From contig JBBHKE010001405.1 of assembly GCA_037447655.1 (NCBI GenBank), forward strand, positions 126,001 to 190,000: 64,000 nt of DNA, read 5' to 3'. Below the pieces are notes generated by a model. That model made no database searches, was not told the DNA's origin, and saw only the letters and a program-made list of their open reading frames with translations. Each line of letters begins with the position of its first letter. Position 1 is the first letter of the stretch. The DNA comes from Zygnema cylindricum. Taxonomy: Eukaryota > Streptophyta > Zygnematophyceae > Zygnematales > Zygnemataceae. Shown piece by piece: positions 46,102 through 58,110 of this stretch. A program made the position numbers and the translations under genes.

Positions 46102-47662
46102 TGACAAAAGTGTGCTTTCGAAGGTAAGAGGGATCCACCCGAGGATGGGTGTATCATACACTCAAGGGCTTCAATGCATATGTGCAAAGATAAGCGGTGG
46201 TTCACTAAACTGAGAAAGATCCCAACAGTTGAGATAGGGTACGGAGATGGTAGAGTAAAAACCACAAGTCTTGTTGGAACTGTTCACTTAAAAGGTTCTA
46301 GTTGATGGAAAGGCTTCAATTGTAACACTCTCAGACGTTCTTTACATTCCACAGCTTAGCTAGAACCTAGTCTCAAAAATTGTCCTAGATGAAAATGAGT
46401 TTGAAACAGGAACTAGGAAAGGAATCTTCACACCAAGCTTTGATAATGATGTTTATTTCATAGCTAAGAAGGGCAGTCAAGGAATGTTTAGAATTGTTCT
46501 TTGCAATGAAAAGAGTGTTCTCTACTCGTGTGCAAGTGAGATGATGCTTTGGCATAAAAGGTTGGGGCATGTGCATCTCGATAGATTAAAGAAAATGAAG
46601 AAAAAGGGAATAGTGGAGGGTATTACTTTTGAAGATGATGAGACCTTTGATGATTGTAGTGGATGTGCCCAAGGGAAGATTCATAGACTTCCATTTCCAA
46701 AGGCAACCACATTTAGGAGAGAGAAAGTATTAGATATGAAAGATCTTGGCGAAGCAAAGTGCATTTTGGGAATTCAGATGGAGAGAGATAGAGGGAATAA
46801 CATTATAAGACTCACGAAAAAAGAAGCAATCGATAATATGCTATAAAAATTTCAGATGGAAAAAGCAAACGGATGTACTACTTCTATGGATTAGAAGAAA
46901 GTGTTTGAGGGAAGTGAAGAGAGAGGAATATTTATCATTAATGATGAGATGGATGAGATAAAAAGAAAATTTATGAAAAATATTCCTTATCGGCAGATTG
47001 TAGGCAGTTTAATTTATTTTATGAATTGTACCCGTCCGGATATAGGTGCAGCTGTAGGTGTCCTTAGTATAAATCTAAATGAACCAAGAAAGAGAGATTG
47101 GGAGGCTGCCAAAAGGGTGATGAGGTATCTGGTGGGGACAAGGGAATTATGGTTGCATTTGGGAGGGGAGCACACTAACATCACCACTTGGAGTGATGCC
47201 AGTTATAGAGATGTGCCTTTAAGGAGGTGTACGACTGGATATGTGTTGCAAATTGGATCCGGTGCATGTTGTTGGAGTAGCAAGCAACAAAAAGTAGTTG
47301 CTTAGTCCACTATGGAGGCTGAATACATGGCTTCCTGTGCTGCCACCAAAGAATTAATGTGGAATAAATCTCTTCTTGAAGAACTTGGATTCATGAAGTC
47401 TGGAACTCAAAATGTTTTTTGTGATAATCAAGCTGCTATCTCTATTGTAGCTAATCCGAAACATCACTTCAAAGTCAAACATATGGATATTAGACTAAGC
47501 TTTATCAGAGAAAAGTAGAAAATAAAATTATTAAAATGGTTCATAAAACTAATAGAGAAATGATTGCAGATATGATGACAAAACCAATGCCTTCCCCTAA
47601 GTTGATTTATTGCAGATAAAACCTTGGATTAAAATTGAAAAGTGAGTAGGAATTAAAGGGAG
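46102..47662 (+). pseudogene. E5 protease remnant, integrase zinc domain, RT end and RNase H
   Basis: 46484-46846 holds the integrase HHCC domain (WHKRLGHVHL, CSGCAQGK), then jumps at about 46734 from EKVLD directly to the late RT segment KDLGEAKCILGIQ. That is a deletion of the integrase core and most of RT (about 1.6 kb compared with E1). 46901-47305 is the RT end and RNase H start (CTRPDIGAAVGVL, SDASYRD, CCWSSKQQK) and stops at 47305. 47312-47518 continues with MEAEYMASCAATKELMW and KHMDIRLSF. The protease motif near 46125-46180 is degraded. The polypurine tract AATTAAAGGGAG precedes the 3' LTR. Confidence 0.85.
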
Positions 47663-48546
47663 TGTTGAAAAGAGGTAATTAATAGTTCACTTCCCTATTT
47701 TAGGGTTTTGCTTTAAAGAAAGAGAGTGAGGATCAAAGGCGCGCCCTGGCTGCCGCAATATTTAGAAAGTGGAAGTTTTTGAAGTAAATGGTATTATGCT
47801 AAAATGATGTCTAAGTCTAGATTTGAACCTGCGACCTCTAGATTCTTTATAGCCTAACGCCTTAACCATTAAGGCGTTACGAAACGATAACGGGATTTCT
47901 AAATATATAAGGATTAACGTAACAGCTAATTAATTGGAGACAAACCAAAAGGAGCAATTCTTGCATGTACGCGAATCTAAACCGTGTAAAATATGTTTTG
48001 ATCAGACGGCCGGCATTATAGCCGCCACGCGAAGTGAGCTTTTGGCGGCATACGGAGATATCGTCACGCGGTGCCACGTGGCGCCACATTATTTGATACC
48101 GGAGAAGATGAGAGCAGGAACCATGGCTTCCGATTTAACAAGTGTCACCTTGTAGACCTTGTCGTACAATGGTCATACTATAAGTACATCGTCCATTGTA
48201 CCTTCTTGTACTATATAGTGTTCCTATTGGACTAGGGTTTTGTAGTAGGTAGTCGTGAGTAGGCAGACCAAGACTTAGTAAAATTTAGGTACCTCTCACC
48301 CTAAGAGAGCTTGTAACTATAAAGGTCATCTTTGACTAGCCATAACTTACCGCTCAGGTGAGCAAATTCAGTGATTCTTTTTGCGTTTTACTCAAGGGAC
48401 TCTTGTCATTACAGGGGTGAGATTGGTCAAAATATTTTTGTGCCTGGGCGGCGCTTATTCAGCGGGGAAGAAGAAGGGGCAAATATTATCATAAAGGCTT
48501 TACATAGGCTGCTCATTCTGTGGGTCAATGGAGACCATAGAATTTC
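47663..48546 (+). repeat. 3' LTR of E5
   Basis: Near-identical to 44056-44945; differences are scattered. Starts TGTTGAAAAGAGG. Confidence 0.88.
47815..47880 (-). other. tRNA-like module in E5 3' LTR (antisense)
   Basis: GCCTTAATGGTTAAGGC hairpin and GCAGGTTCAAATCTAG. The D-loop TGG is retained where the 5' LTR copy has TAG. Confidence 0.6.
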
Positions 48547-48565
48547 TGTAAGTAACTTCAGTCCT

Positions 48566-48635
48566 AGACTTAATGGATAAGTTTACCGGCTACCGACGGC
48601 TTAATCGGACGGGAGGTACCAGCATCAAATCGTGG
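48566..48635 (+). other. tRNA-like module in E4 5' LTR (antisense)
   Basis: AGACTTAATGGATAAGTT and AGCATCAAATCGTGG, in the part of the LTR right of E5. Pairs with 36990-37060. Confidence 0.6.
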
Positions 48636-48872
48636 ATGTGACATCTTCCCTTTTTATAAAGAAACCACCAATCCGTAAATCAACTACTCTATTTCCCGTA
48701 AACCTCTGGATAGCCTAGGTATCCATGGCTCTAGCTTCCTCTTCAACTTTGAGTGACTGCAACAAGTGTGGGAGTTGAAGAGAGGAGTAAGAGGCAGATT
48801 GACTCGGCTTCTTTTCTACATTATATTTTAGACCTAGATAATACTAAAAGAACCATTAATTTCTACACTTGC

Positions 48873-49815
48873 TCCCATTTGCCTACTCTTAGGCATGGTG
48901 ATGCGTCTTTGGAGAAGAGATGAGGCGGTATGTACAATCCCCTCTACGATCTCCCACCGCAACTAGCTCCCCTCCTTTATTGAGTTCAATCCTCCCACCT
49001 GTGTACCAGGTTAACAAGATCCCTCTATCCTCTGCCAATGTAAGTGAGTAGAGGTTTTTTTTGAGGTAAGGGACATAAAGTATACCTGTGACGATTCTAT
49101 TTGCTTCTTGCCATAGATTGTTAGCTCAATCTCGACATCCCCTTTCCCTAATGTTTTCATGGTGTTTCCGTCAACCATTTATATGTGAGTGTTTGAGATT
49201 GCTTTGTAGTTTGCAAGCCAATTCTTTTTGAATGTCATGTGGTTTGAAGTCTGTGAGTCTATGATGTAGTTTGTGATTTGAGGATCTTCTCCCTGTGGAA
49301 TCGTTGTCGTTTCAGCCAATGCAATTGTTTCCATTGACTCCTTTGCACTCGCAACGTTGGCTATCCCTCCATGCTTGCGTCTCATGTCTTGCTTTTGTTT
49401 CCTGCAAACAACAATTAGATGACTCTTTTTGTGACAATAGAAACACTTATTGTGTTTCTGTGTTCTATCCACTAGCTCTTGGCCAAACTCTAGACCGCCT
49501 TGTTGTTGTTTGATGCCAATTTCCACCTTGTAAACCTTTGAGGGCACCATCACTCTTGTGAAGTCTTTTTGTTGCACTAAATACTCTATGACTTCCTCCC
49601 ACTTCCACTTTGACGTCTCTTTGCTCTCCAGCCAGGTAAGTGTAGCTCTGAACCTTTTTGGTAATGATGAGAGTAAAAGTGAAGCCTTTGATGTTGTTGG
49701 GATGTTGGTTCCTGATTTTTGGACATCAACTAGCAAGCTTGTGAAGTGGGAGATGTATGCCCTAATCTCCATCATTTCTGGGTTAGAGGTTGTCGCGACT
49801 TCTCCCATTGCCTCA
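48873..49815 (-). pseudogene. E7 gag zinc knuckle and protease
   Basis: The frame 49835-49179 has a UBN2-type gag segment (TSLLVDVQKSGTNIPTTS, LLLSSLPKRFRATL), the zinc knuckle CFYCHKKSHLIVVC (CX2CX4HX4C, about 49445-49400) and the protease start YIIDSQTSNHM, where the usual DSG is DSQ, a likely catalytic lesion. After a stop at 49179 the protease continues (MVDGNTMKTLGKGDVEIEL) to about 48900. The N-terminal residues of that frame belong to solo LTR E6, which interrupts the gag at 49815. E4 ends it at 48873. Different sequence family from C1 gag. Confidence 0.75.
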
Positions 49816-50989
49816 TGAAACTCTGAGACCTCCATTGGCCCTCAGAGTATGCAGATCCAAAAGAACCTAATCTAGATAGTGTCAACTCCAAGTTAATATA
49901 AACCCAAATGACTGACCCCTTGACAGTCACAATCCCAATATAGATTCACCCCTGTGAAATAACACTTTCCGTGTGCTCAGTTCCACCACTGAATGCAAAG
50001 TTAGAATATGAGATTTGGACACATTCACCCACTTTGACTTTCCCTTATAAATGCAGCCACCCTGGCAGAAAAAAACTCTGACCGACTACACCCGTGTGTA
50101 GCCTGGACTCCTTTGAGTCTGCAGCAAAAAGAATCACTGAAAATGGTCAAGTAAATTGATAGTTATGGCTGGCCAAAGTTTGCCATATATACAGAGTGCT
50201 CTCTGGGAGAGGCAGCTGCCTACCCAAAATTTTCTAAGTCTTATTCCCTCTCTAAATCTCTATCTACTGAAGTACGGCACCAATCAAATTACTGTGTCGT
50301 ACAGAAAAGTACAGGTGTCGGTGTACTTTATGTACGACCATTGTACGACATTGCCAAAATGTCGACACGTGTCAAATCAGGATTAGTTCCTGTAATCTCT
50401 TAAATTCCCGTGGTCCAATGTTATCACGCCACGTGTCATTTGACGTGGCAAAGACCGTAAAACGCCAAAAATGTCTTTCCCGTGATCGCGGCGCCTATCG
50501 TGGCCGTCCGATCAAAACCGGCTATAATCTGAAATTCGACGCGCGGTATTGGTTTCGCTATCGAAAACAAATGCGCGGTATCCGTTTTGTCCATATACCG
50601 TACTTCGTACTAAATCAAACTGTATCTATGTACTAAGTATCTATTAGCCGTTAAACGGATTAATCTACATATAACGATTTATATATTTATCAAATCCCAT
50701 ATATCGTAATATTTGTCCTAGACTTAACGGCTAGGGATTACGGCTAATTCAGATTTGACGGACGGCAGGTACCAGGTTGAATTTCTGGGTCAGTCAACTA
50801 TCTTTTGGTAAGTCTACCTAATTCACCCCTTGTCTTCTCTAGAGAGCCTAGGCAGCCATGGCTCTAGCTCCTTATCCAGCCTTCAGTGACTACAACAAGT
50901 GTGGGGGCTTGGATAGGGGAGTTAGAGGCAGACCGCCTCAGCTCTTTTTCTATCCTAATACAGACCTAGAAAATATTCAAATATCAACA
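49816..50989 (-). mobile_element. Solo LTR E6 in E7 gag
   Basis: 1174 bp, perfect flanking CCTCA (49811-49815, 50990-50994). Minus-strand start TGTTGATATTTG, end ATGGAGGTCTCAGAGTTTCA. The 20-nt end with its ATG leaves two bases of a codon, like the family S solo LTRs. Confidence 0.9.
50719..50788 (+). other. tRNA-like module in E6 (antisense)
   Basis: AGACTTAACGGCTAGGGA and CCAGGTTGAATTTCTGG. Confidence 0.5.
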
Positions 50990-51324
50990 CCTCAATCCTT
51001 TGTCTGAGAGATCATTTGGATGTTAGTAATCTCTGCATTTCCTCTCTTTATCTTTCAGGCTTTTCTTTAGGGGCACCTCCTTTAATCCTATCTAATAATG
51101 ATCTCTAATTTCTTGTTTATGGTACACGGATCTCATCTCAGGACATGTTTTCCCGACTCGGCTTCTCCACTGTCGGCCTCTAAAACATGGTACAAGGATC
51201 TCATCTTATGATATGTTTTTCGACTCGGCTCCTTTATTGCCGACCTCTAAAACATGGTCGTCTTTTACTTTGCTAGCTATAGTTTCGAACTCACTTGGGC
51301 CCCCTTTAGATGGGCCCATAACCT
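50990..51324 (-). pseudogene. E7 gag start and primer-binding site
   Basis: The primer-binding site GGTTATGGGCCCAT (51324-51311) directly follows the LTR end ACTATTA. A TAG precedes the ATG in frame, so here the ATG within the site is the first possible gag start (MGPSKGGPSEFET). It stops after about 39 codons. A tandem duplication of about 67 bp follows (GGTACACGGATCTCATCT at about 51121, again at about 51188). Continues into 49815 once E6 is removed. Confidence 0.6.
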
Positions 51325-51485
51325 AATAGTTTTGGTGGAGAATTCAAGCGACTAGAGCAAGCCCAGCAGCCAAGAATCCATAGTCTTTAACGCAGGTTAC
51401 ACGAATAGTGGTCAAATGAGTCACAAATAATAGGTAGAAAGCATTAGAAGGCAAAGGTGAGGAATAACATTCACATATATACCAT

Positions 51486-52484
51486 TGTTTAAAACAAGGT
51501 TTTATATTCTATCTCTTATGGTATATGAGCTTACTACAGTCTTATACTTGTCGCTGTCATTAACGACTGGCACGCAGCCATGGCTGCCTCAAGCAGAGAA
51601 AGAGACAAGCATCGGGTGGTTGCCTCAAGCAGAGAAAGAGACAAGCATAAGGAGCAAGAGAAATAGCCACTGGTAAAAGATTTGTGCTAAGTATAGAAAT
51701 GTATCCTAAGACCTCTCGGGTAACTGTCGTACGGCCTAGCCGTTAGCTTTATCCGTTAGGTTATGATGAAGCGATATACATGCGTGGTTTGATTTAGGTT
51801 AATAATGTAGGCGAGGCATACTTCATTTCACATATTACAAGACAAAGTGAACATAAAACGTGTAGGATTGCACGAAATAAAGTACCGCACAAAACAACAT
51901 CGAATTTCAACAGACGAAATTAAATGTCGTTTACGATTGGATGCTCGTAGAGGAGCCGAAATTCTAGAACGGATTTTGGCGGTTTGTGGAGCAGACGTCG
52001 GCGGGTGACACCTGGTGAAGGATGATTGGACAGAGGATATCGCGGGGGGAGCAACTTCGGCTCAAAAACTGACACGCGTCAACGAAACGGCTATGCTGTA
52101 CTATGGGTAAAGAGGTTCATCAGTACATGTATCATCTTGTACCTTACAATCTTTTGATTTGATAGGTACAGCAGTAGTAGGTTTAAAGAGGTAGCTTAAA
52201 ACTTAGAAATATTCAAGATTCCGCCTCTCTCCCACAGTGCGTAGTGCATTTGTAATAATATACCATCTTTGGTCAACTATAACTTAATGCTTATGTGAGC
52301 AATTTCAATGATTCCTTTTATTGCGGAATTAAGGGAGTCAAGTCTACACATGGGTGTAGTTGATCAGAGTTTTTGTGTGCTAGGGTGGCACGTACTCATT
52401 GTCAAAGTCAAAAATGTTAATATTATTCTAAAGGCTTCATGTAAGTTCGACATTTTGTGTACCCATGGAGGTTACAAAATTTCG
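51486..52484 (+). repeat. 5' LTR of E8
   Basis: 999 bp. Carries an extra tandem copy of CTCAAGCAGAGAAAGAGACA (51594 and 51631) that the 3' LTR lacks, which accounts for about 37 bp of the length difference. Confidence 0.88.
51701..51764 (-). other. tRNA-like module in E8 5' LTR (antisense)
   Basis: CCTAACGGATAAAGCTAACGG as D-arm/A-box, then GAGGTCTTAGGATAC as degenerate B-box. The most diverged of the modules. Confidence 0.4.
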
Positions 52485-53510
52485 CGTTATGGGCCCACAG
52501 TTTAGGGTGCCCTTTTTTAATAGAATAGGGTTCATTTATTGGAAAACCATGATAATGGGTGCATTGTTTAAAAAACGGCCAAGAGGCATTGTGAGCGGTC
52601 GTGTGTGTCGACCATCTGCAAAATTGGGAGTTCCACAAGGGTTTGGAGTATCTCCATTCACAAGACGATATGTGGGAGCAGAGAAAGCAAAGGATGTCTG
52701 AGAAAGCATCATGTCGGACACATTGAAAAAAAAGTAAAAGAGAAACTCACATCTGATGGCTACTAGATTCGTTCCGTTAGGAGATGTTCAAAAAATGGAT
52801 GCAAATGATAGTGAAATATGGGATTTCAACTATATTGTAGCGACTCATTTTATTCTCGGGCGTCTCACTCAAACAGTGGCTACACCTCATTTATATGTGG
52901 AGAGGGCAAACGAGTTGTGGGTGGTTCTTGTCAACATTTACAAGAGCGGTAGGATTCAGCAGCAGAAGTTAGTAGATCAGAAGCTACAGGCATATGTATA
53001 CAAAGCGGGGAAGATGTTAGACTTTTGTAATGATTTGGCCGGGTTATTTATAGAGTTAGAGAGTGTAGGAAAAAACTAGACCGAGAAAGAAAAAGTGAAT
53101 ACTTTTTTGATGAAACTCCCAAATGATTAGGAAAACATTGTTAACATTGTTCAAGACTTGCCACATCATCGATAGATCCGGAACTTTGTTGTGGGAATGA
53201 TTTTGGTTCTGAAAGCACAATTGAGATTCAGAAGGGAAAAAATGGTGTTGAAGCATTAGCTGCTAGAACTAATTGGGGGGATGACGATTCGTAGAAACTT
53301 TATAGAAACTTTGGTGGAGGAGGAAAAAGATATCAATCGGCAAGATTTGGATTGCGGCCTCCGAAGAGGCTTTGTCACTGTTGTAAGAAGTCGCGACATT
53401 ACATGGCAGACTGTACTAAACAGACACTGCTGAGATTGAAAGAACAACAAGTCAAAAAACTAGCCGTAAAGAAAAAAAAAACATTTGTGGCTACATAAGT
53501 CATTCGAAAA
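52465..53510 (+). pseudogene. E8 gag
   Basis: Opens in the LTR with ATG at 52465 and reads MEVTKFRVMGPQFRVPFF through the primer-binding site (78 codons to 52701). It continues at 52756-53079 (NYIVATHFILGRLTQ, LDFCNDLAGLFIELES) and later the zinc knuckle CHCCKKSRHYMADC near 53370-53412. This is the clearest case of gag running from the LTR across the primer-binding site. Stops at 52701, 53079 and 53130. Confidence 0.78.
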
Positions 53511-54960
53511 GATTCTGATGAAGACGATCGAGAACTTCTTCTCAACAAAGAGCTGTAGGTGAAAGGTGAGCTGGCGATTCCATGGAGGCAAAAATGTGCT
53601 TTTGGTTGAGTTAAAAAAGCTCCTTACGAATGATGGATTATTGATTTATTGTTTATCAAAATGAGAAAGATCCCTACTGAAGAGATAAAGTATGGGGATG
53701 GGAGAATAGTAACCACTAATTTTCGTGGAATCATTAGATCTGAGAGTCTTAATCGAAGTTAAGACAATAATAGTCATTTTTTTTATGTTGTTTTTATTGT
53801 AGAGCTGAACAAGAATCTTATCTCTACGTTGGTCTTAGATGGGTTTTGAGACTAGTACTAAGAAATGAGTCTTTGTTGCTAACTATGAGAAAGAGGTGTA
53901 CTTCACAACTTAAAAAAGTAGTGAAGGAATGATTAGCTTGAATTTGACTTGATGGAAAGACATGAGTTTACTATGCTGGTGTAAGTGACTTGATGATGTG
54001 GCATAAAAGATTCGGACTTGTACATCTAGATAGATTGAAAGAAATGAAGAAAATGGGAGTAGTTAAGGGAATACATTTTGGAGATGATGAGACCTTGGAT
54101 GATTGTAGAGGATTTGCTCATGGTAAGACCCACAGATTGCCTTTCACAAAAACCGCAACTTATAAAGGTGAAAAAGTCTTAGATTTAGTTCAAACTAACA
54201 TATCTGGACCGGCAAAAGTTCTATCACTTGGAGGGAAAAGATTAATGCTTACTATCGTTGATGATTGGTCTAAATACTCTAGAGTATATTTCTTAAAAAA
54301 CAAATCTGGGGCTTCAGCTTACTTTCAGTTTATAAAACATGGAGTGAGATGCTTATTGAGACACCTATAAAAAGGGTGAGGAGTGATAATGGGGGGGGGA
54401 TACACTTCTAATGAGTTTGAGGATTTTTTGAAACAGGAAGGGGTTCAATACCCAAAAGAATGTTAAAAAAAAACCCAAAACATAACGGTATAGCCGAAAG
54501 AGTAAATCGGACACAAAGTCATAGTGCCCGTAGTATGTTGACAGATAAAAAAAAAAAATGCATTTGGGCAAAAGCTATGAATTGTGCTAACTATCTCAAA
54601 AATAGAGTCTTTACCTCAGCGGTAAAAAGACAACCACCTTATGAAAGATGGACCACGAGAAAACCTAATATTTCAGACTTAAGGTGTTCGGAAGTCAAGT
54701 GTTTAGTCTAAACACAGAAAAACCTGATTAGAAGCGATGGAAAACAAAGCCCATACTTTTGGGTATGACAAAATGTAAAGGGATATAGATTTTATGATCC
54801 CTAAGAGAATATATCATTATAGTAAAACACTGCAATGAAAGAAAGTCCAATCCCTTAAATCCACTAAATGTTAAAATTATAATTAACCGAAAATGAGTGA
54901 TCAAATTTTCACTCCTTAGCCTGACATCGGAAAAAGAGAAAAATGCAATCGAATGAATTT
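53511..54960 (+). pseudogene. E8 protease remnant and integrase, catalytically lost
   Basis: 53990-54370 is the integrase zinc domain and core. WHKRFGLVHL has the second zinc His changed to Leu, CRGFAHGK lacks one Cys, and the first catalytic Asp position reads QTNISGP (Asp to Asn). 54460-54711 carries AERVNRTQSHSARSM and the C-terminal YERWTTRKPNIS. Poly-A and poly-G slippage-type runs are frequent (54394, 54470, 54551). The protease DSG is not legible around 53640. Confidence 0.78.
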
Positions 54961-56716
54961 TACGAAGTCAAATCAACAACCAGGAGGCAAATGAGGAAAG
55001 ACAGAATGGATGATGAACGTCTCACACAATAGGGAGGTTATCTTCGGAGAACCATCATCCATCCCAACACGTAAAAAGAAGAAAGGTAGATTCTGAAAGC
55101 AATGAACAACAGTAACCGCTGTTACGTTCGAACCAAAACTAAAGGCAATTAATAGTCCGAAAAGTAGTAGATGGGTGACAACCATTAATGACGAGATGGC
55201 TTCCATTATGGAAGCAAACACATGGCAGTTGGTTGATTGTCCACCGGGCAGAAAGCCAAAAAGATACAAGTGGGTATTTAAGTTGAAACTTGATTTCGGA
55301 TAACACTATTGAGCGATACAAGGCTAGATTAGCGACAAATGGGAAAAGTAGGGAATCGATTATAATGAGACCTTCGCTCCGGTTGTTGGATTTCCCTCCG
55401 TCCGGATTCCACTTAGTCTAGTGGGAGCAGAAGATAAAGAAGTGCACCAAATGGACATCAAATTCGCTGTCTTACACGGTGAATTAGAAGAAGAGATCTT
55501 CATGCAACAGCCAGAAATATTTGTAGAGAAAAGAGAAGAAAGTAAGCTGTGCAAATTGATACAGTCCCTTTACGTACTAAAGCAAACTCTATGCCTATAG
55601 AATAAAAAGCAAGACGAGTTTCTGACAAGTTTGGGATATAACCGAATCAGTTCAGATCATTCTATCTACGTATTTGAAGATGAGGATTGTATAATTTTCA
55701 TTGCTATCTATGTTGATGATTTGCTTGATTTAAGTAAATCAATAGAGAAAATTACTGGATTAAAAAAAATCTAAAGAGTAGATTTGAAACAAAGATCTAA
55801 GGAGAGGCAAAGTACATTTTGGGGATTTAGATGGAAAGGGATAGAGAGAAGAAAACAATTAGCCTAACTCAAAAAGAAGCAATTAGGAATATGCTTGAAA
55901 AAAATCATATGAATAAAGCAAATAGTTGTAGGACTCCAAGGGACTTAAAAAAGGGAAATGAGGGGAGCTTAGGAGAGGGAGTCTTAATATTAGATAATGA
56001 GTTAGGACCTGAGGAAAGCAAGATCATGCAAATTATTATGTACAAACAAGTTGTCGGTAGTTTCATCTATTTTATGAATTCTAATTGTCTTGATATAGCT
56101 GCAGTTGTGGGGATATTAAGTAGGAGTTTGAATGATCATAAGAAAAAAGATTGGGAAGCGGCCAAAAGGGTCATGCAATACTTGATAGGTACGAGAGATT
56201 TGTGGTTGCATTTGGGAGGGGATAATACTGATATCACCACTTGGATTGATGCCATTTATGGGGATGCTTCTATGATAAGGTGTACTTCGAGGTATGTGTT
56301 ATATGTTGGGAATGGGGCTTGTTGTTGGAGCAGCAAGCAACAAAAGGTGATTGCTCAGTTCACCATGGAGGCTGGGTATATGGCCTCTTGTTTGGCTGTG
56401 AAAGAACTAATGTGGGTGAAATCTCTGCTTAAAGAACTAGGATATATGAAAAATAGAGTGCAAAATATAGTCTATGATAATCAAGTTGCGATTAAAATTG
56501 CAGCAAATCAAAAGCATCACTTAAAAGCAAATCATATATATATTCAGTTGAGCTTTGTTAGAGAGAAAGTTAAGAATAAAATAATTAGTTTGGAATATAG
56601 ACCATATAGAGAAATGGTAGTAGATATGATGACTAAACTGGTTCTTTCTCCCAAATTGATAATTTGTAGGGAGAAGTGTGGACTGAAGCAAAAGATATAC
56701 TAGAAAATAAGGGGAG
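54961..56716 (+). pseudogene. E8 reverse transcriptase and RNase H
   Basis: RT pieces near 55190-55570 (MDIKFAVLHGELEEEIFM in broken frames) and the active site YVDDLL at about 55715. The long frame 55831-56703 (290 codons) holds the RT end (YKQVVGSFIYFMNS), RNase H (IDAIYGDA, CCWSSKQQK, FTMEAGYMASC) and the C-terminus (SFVREKVKNKIISLEYR). RNase H acidic residues are partly altered (SDA to IDA). Polypurine tract AAATAAGGGGAG at 56705-56716. Confidence 0.85.
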
Positions 56717-57674
56717 TGTTGAAAAGGGTATTTTATATTTTATCTCTTGTGGTCTATGAGCTTATTACAGTCCTCATACTTGTCGTAGTCACTAAGGACA
56801 AGCAAGCAGCCATGGCTGCTTTAGGCAGAGAAGGAGACAGGCTTAGGGAGAAGCAAAAAAAACCCCTTACAAAAGATTTGTGCCAAGTATAAGAATTGAT
56901 CCTAAGACCTATCGGGTAACTGCTGTACAGTGTAGCCGTCATCCATATCTGTTAGGTGTTGATGAATCGATGTACATATTGGGTTTGATTTACAATTATT
57001 ATTTAGGCGACGACATTTTCATTTAACAACTTACGAGACGAAGTGAACATAAAACATGCAAGACTGCTTGAAAAAATACTGCAAGAAACGACATCGAATT
57101 TCAATGGACGAAATTCAATGTCGTTCGCGATCAACGAATCGCAGAAGAGCCAGAATTCCAAAGCAATTTTTGGCAGTTTGCAGAGCAGATGTCGACGGGT
57201 GACTCGTGCTGAGTGATGATAGGATAGCTGATATCGAAGGGGAGCAACTTTGGTTGAGGAATTGACACGTGTCAGCAAAGCGACTATGTCCTACTATGGT
57301 CGTACAAGAAGTACGCCGGTACATGTACCTTCTTCTACCTTACAATCTTTTGATTGGAAAGGTTTAATAGTAGTAGGTTTTGAGAGGTAGCTTATGACTT
57401 AGGAAAAATCTAGGTTTTTGCCTCTCTCCCATTGTGCATCTGTATTTACAGACCATCTTTGGTTAGCCATAACTTAATGCTCAGGTGAGCAATTTCAATG
57501 ATTTTTTTTGCTGCGAACTCAAAGGAGTCCAGGCTACAAAGGGTTGTTGTCGTTCAGAGTTTTTGCCTGCTAGGGTGGCACCTATTGATTTTCAAAGTCA
57601 AAAGTGCAAATGTTAGCCTAGAGGCTTCATATAAGTTCAACATTTTGTGTACCAATGGAGGTCACAAAATTACA
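56717..57674 (+). repeat. 3' LTR of E8
   Basis: 958 bp, ends ATGGAGGTCACAAAATTACA. LTR divergence is clearly higher than in E5. Confidence 0.88.
56897..56956 (-). other. tRNA-like module in E8 3' LTR (antisense)
   Basis: Counterpart of 51701-51764. Reads CCTAACAGATATGGATG with a weak B-box. Confidence 0.35.
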
Positions 57675-58110
57675 ACCTTAGAGATAGATTTTCAGATAAG
57701 CCATAGCTTTGCTTATGAGAGTTTAGGAAGTACAAATGAGAGACTCTCCGAATAAAGTTTGATTTGCAAAATTTCTATTCTTTTATGCGTGTGTATCTCG
57801 AATACTCTGAATGACTGGATTGATTAAAGTTGTATTGTATCTTTTGCAATGATATCTATTTGTATATTTCTAATGTACATCTAATAAATTATGCCTACAC
57901 TTTTGGTGCAATCATGCAATGACACTTGTACAAAGTTTTCCGCTACACAGCCAACACTACAAATAAATATAATTGTTCACATGAAAAGCGAACTAACGTC
58001 CTCTGGAATTTCCGATGATATTTCATACAAACCATTGTACTCCACAATCTGACTGTGGTAGGGTAAAATCAGCGATGGATGATGTCACCGAAAATCATAC
58101 AAAACCAACA

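Larger units (their letters stand above)
44056..48546 (+). mobile_element. E5: C1-related copia element with internal deletion
   Basis: 5' LTR 44056-44945 and 3' LTR 47663-48546, about 890 bp each, starting TGTTTTGAAAAGAGG or TGTTGAAAAGAGG. Inserted in the 5' LTR of E4. The flanks TAGTA and CTGTA match only in part, so the duplication has decayed or the right end is off by a few bases. The internal region is 2.7 kb instead of about 4.3 kb. Confidence 0.85.
35240..48867 (-). mobile_element. E4: Ty1/copia element, family C1, with four insertions
   Basis: Target duplication CTTGC at 35235-35239 and 48868-48872 is perfect. LTRs start TGTAGAAATTGATGG (minus). The span is 13.6 kb, but subtracting solo LTR E13 (981 bp), solo LTR E12 (1169 bp), a MITE (489 bp) and E5 (about 4.5 kb) leaves about 6.5 kb, a normal copia length. 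Inserted into the internal region of E7, between its protease part and unassigned part. Confidence 0.92.
43307..48867 (-). repeat. 5' LTR of E4, split by E5
   Basis: LTR parts 43307-44055 and about 48547-48867 join to about 1066 bp, the same length as the 3' LTR. Confidence 0.88.
51486..57674 (+). mobile_element. E8: Ty1/copia element, C1-related
   Basis: 6189 bp. 5' LTR 51486-52484 and 3' LTR 56717-57674. Flanked by ACCAT (51481-51485) and ACCTT (57675-57679), one mismatch; the empty site in the other E7 LTR (about 31195) reads ACACCATAGAG. Primer-binding site CGTTATGGGCCCAC at 52485-52498. All copia domains are detectable but degenerate. Confidence 0.92.
31026..58110 (-). mobile_element. 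E7: outer LTR retrotransposon with nested insertions (27 kb)
   Basis: Flanked by a perfect 5-bp duplication ACAAA (31021-31025, 58111-58115), inside paralogue B/C. Its two LTRs start TGTTGGTTTT or TGTTTGTTTT and end ACTATTA on the minus strand. After removing the inserts the internal region is only about 5 kb. A primer-binding site at 51311-51324 and gag/protease (51324-48873) are present. No integrase, RT or RNase H could be recognised in the remaining internal sequence (35234-31636), so it looks like a non-autonomous derivative. Inserts: E8, E6 and E4 with its own cargo. Confidence 0.85.
51325..58110 (-). repeat. 5' LTR of E7, split by E8
   Basis: Parts 51325-51485 and 57680-58110, together about 590 bp, match the 3' LTR at 31026-31635. 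Confidence 0.85.

Noticed and set aside
44056-48546. Confident target duplication for E5
   Set aside because: Flanks TAGTA and CTGTA agree at only three of five positions; the element is certain but the duplication is not claimed.
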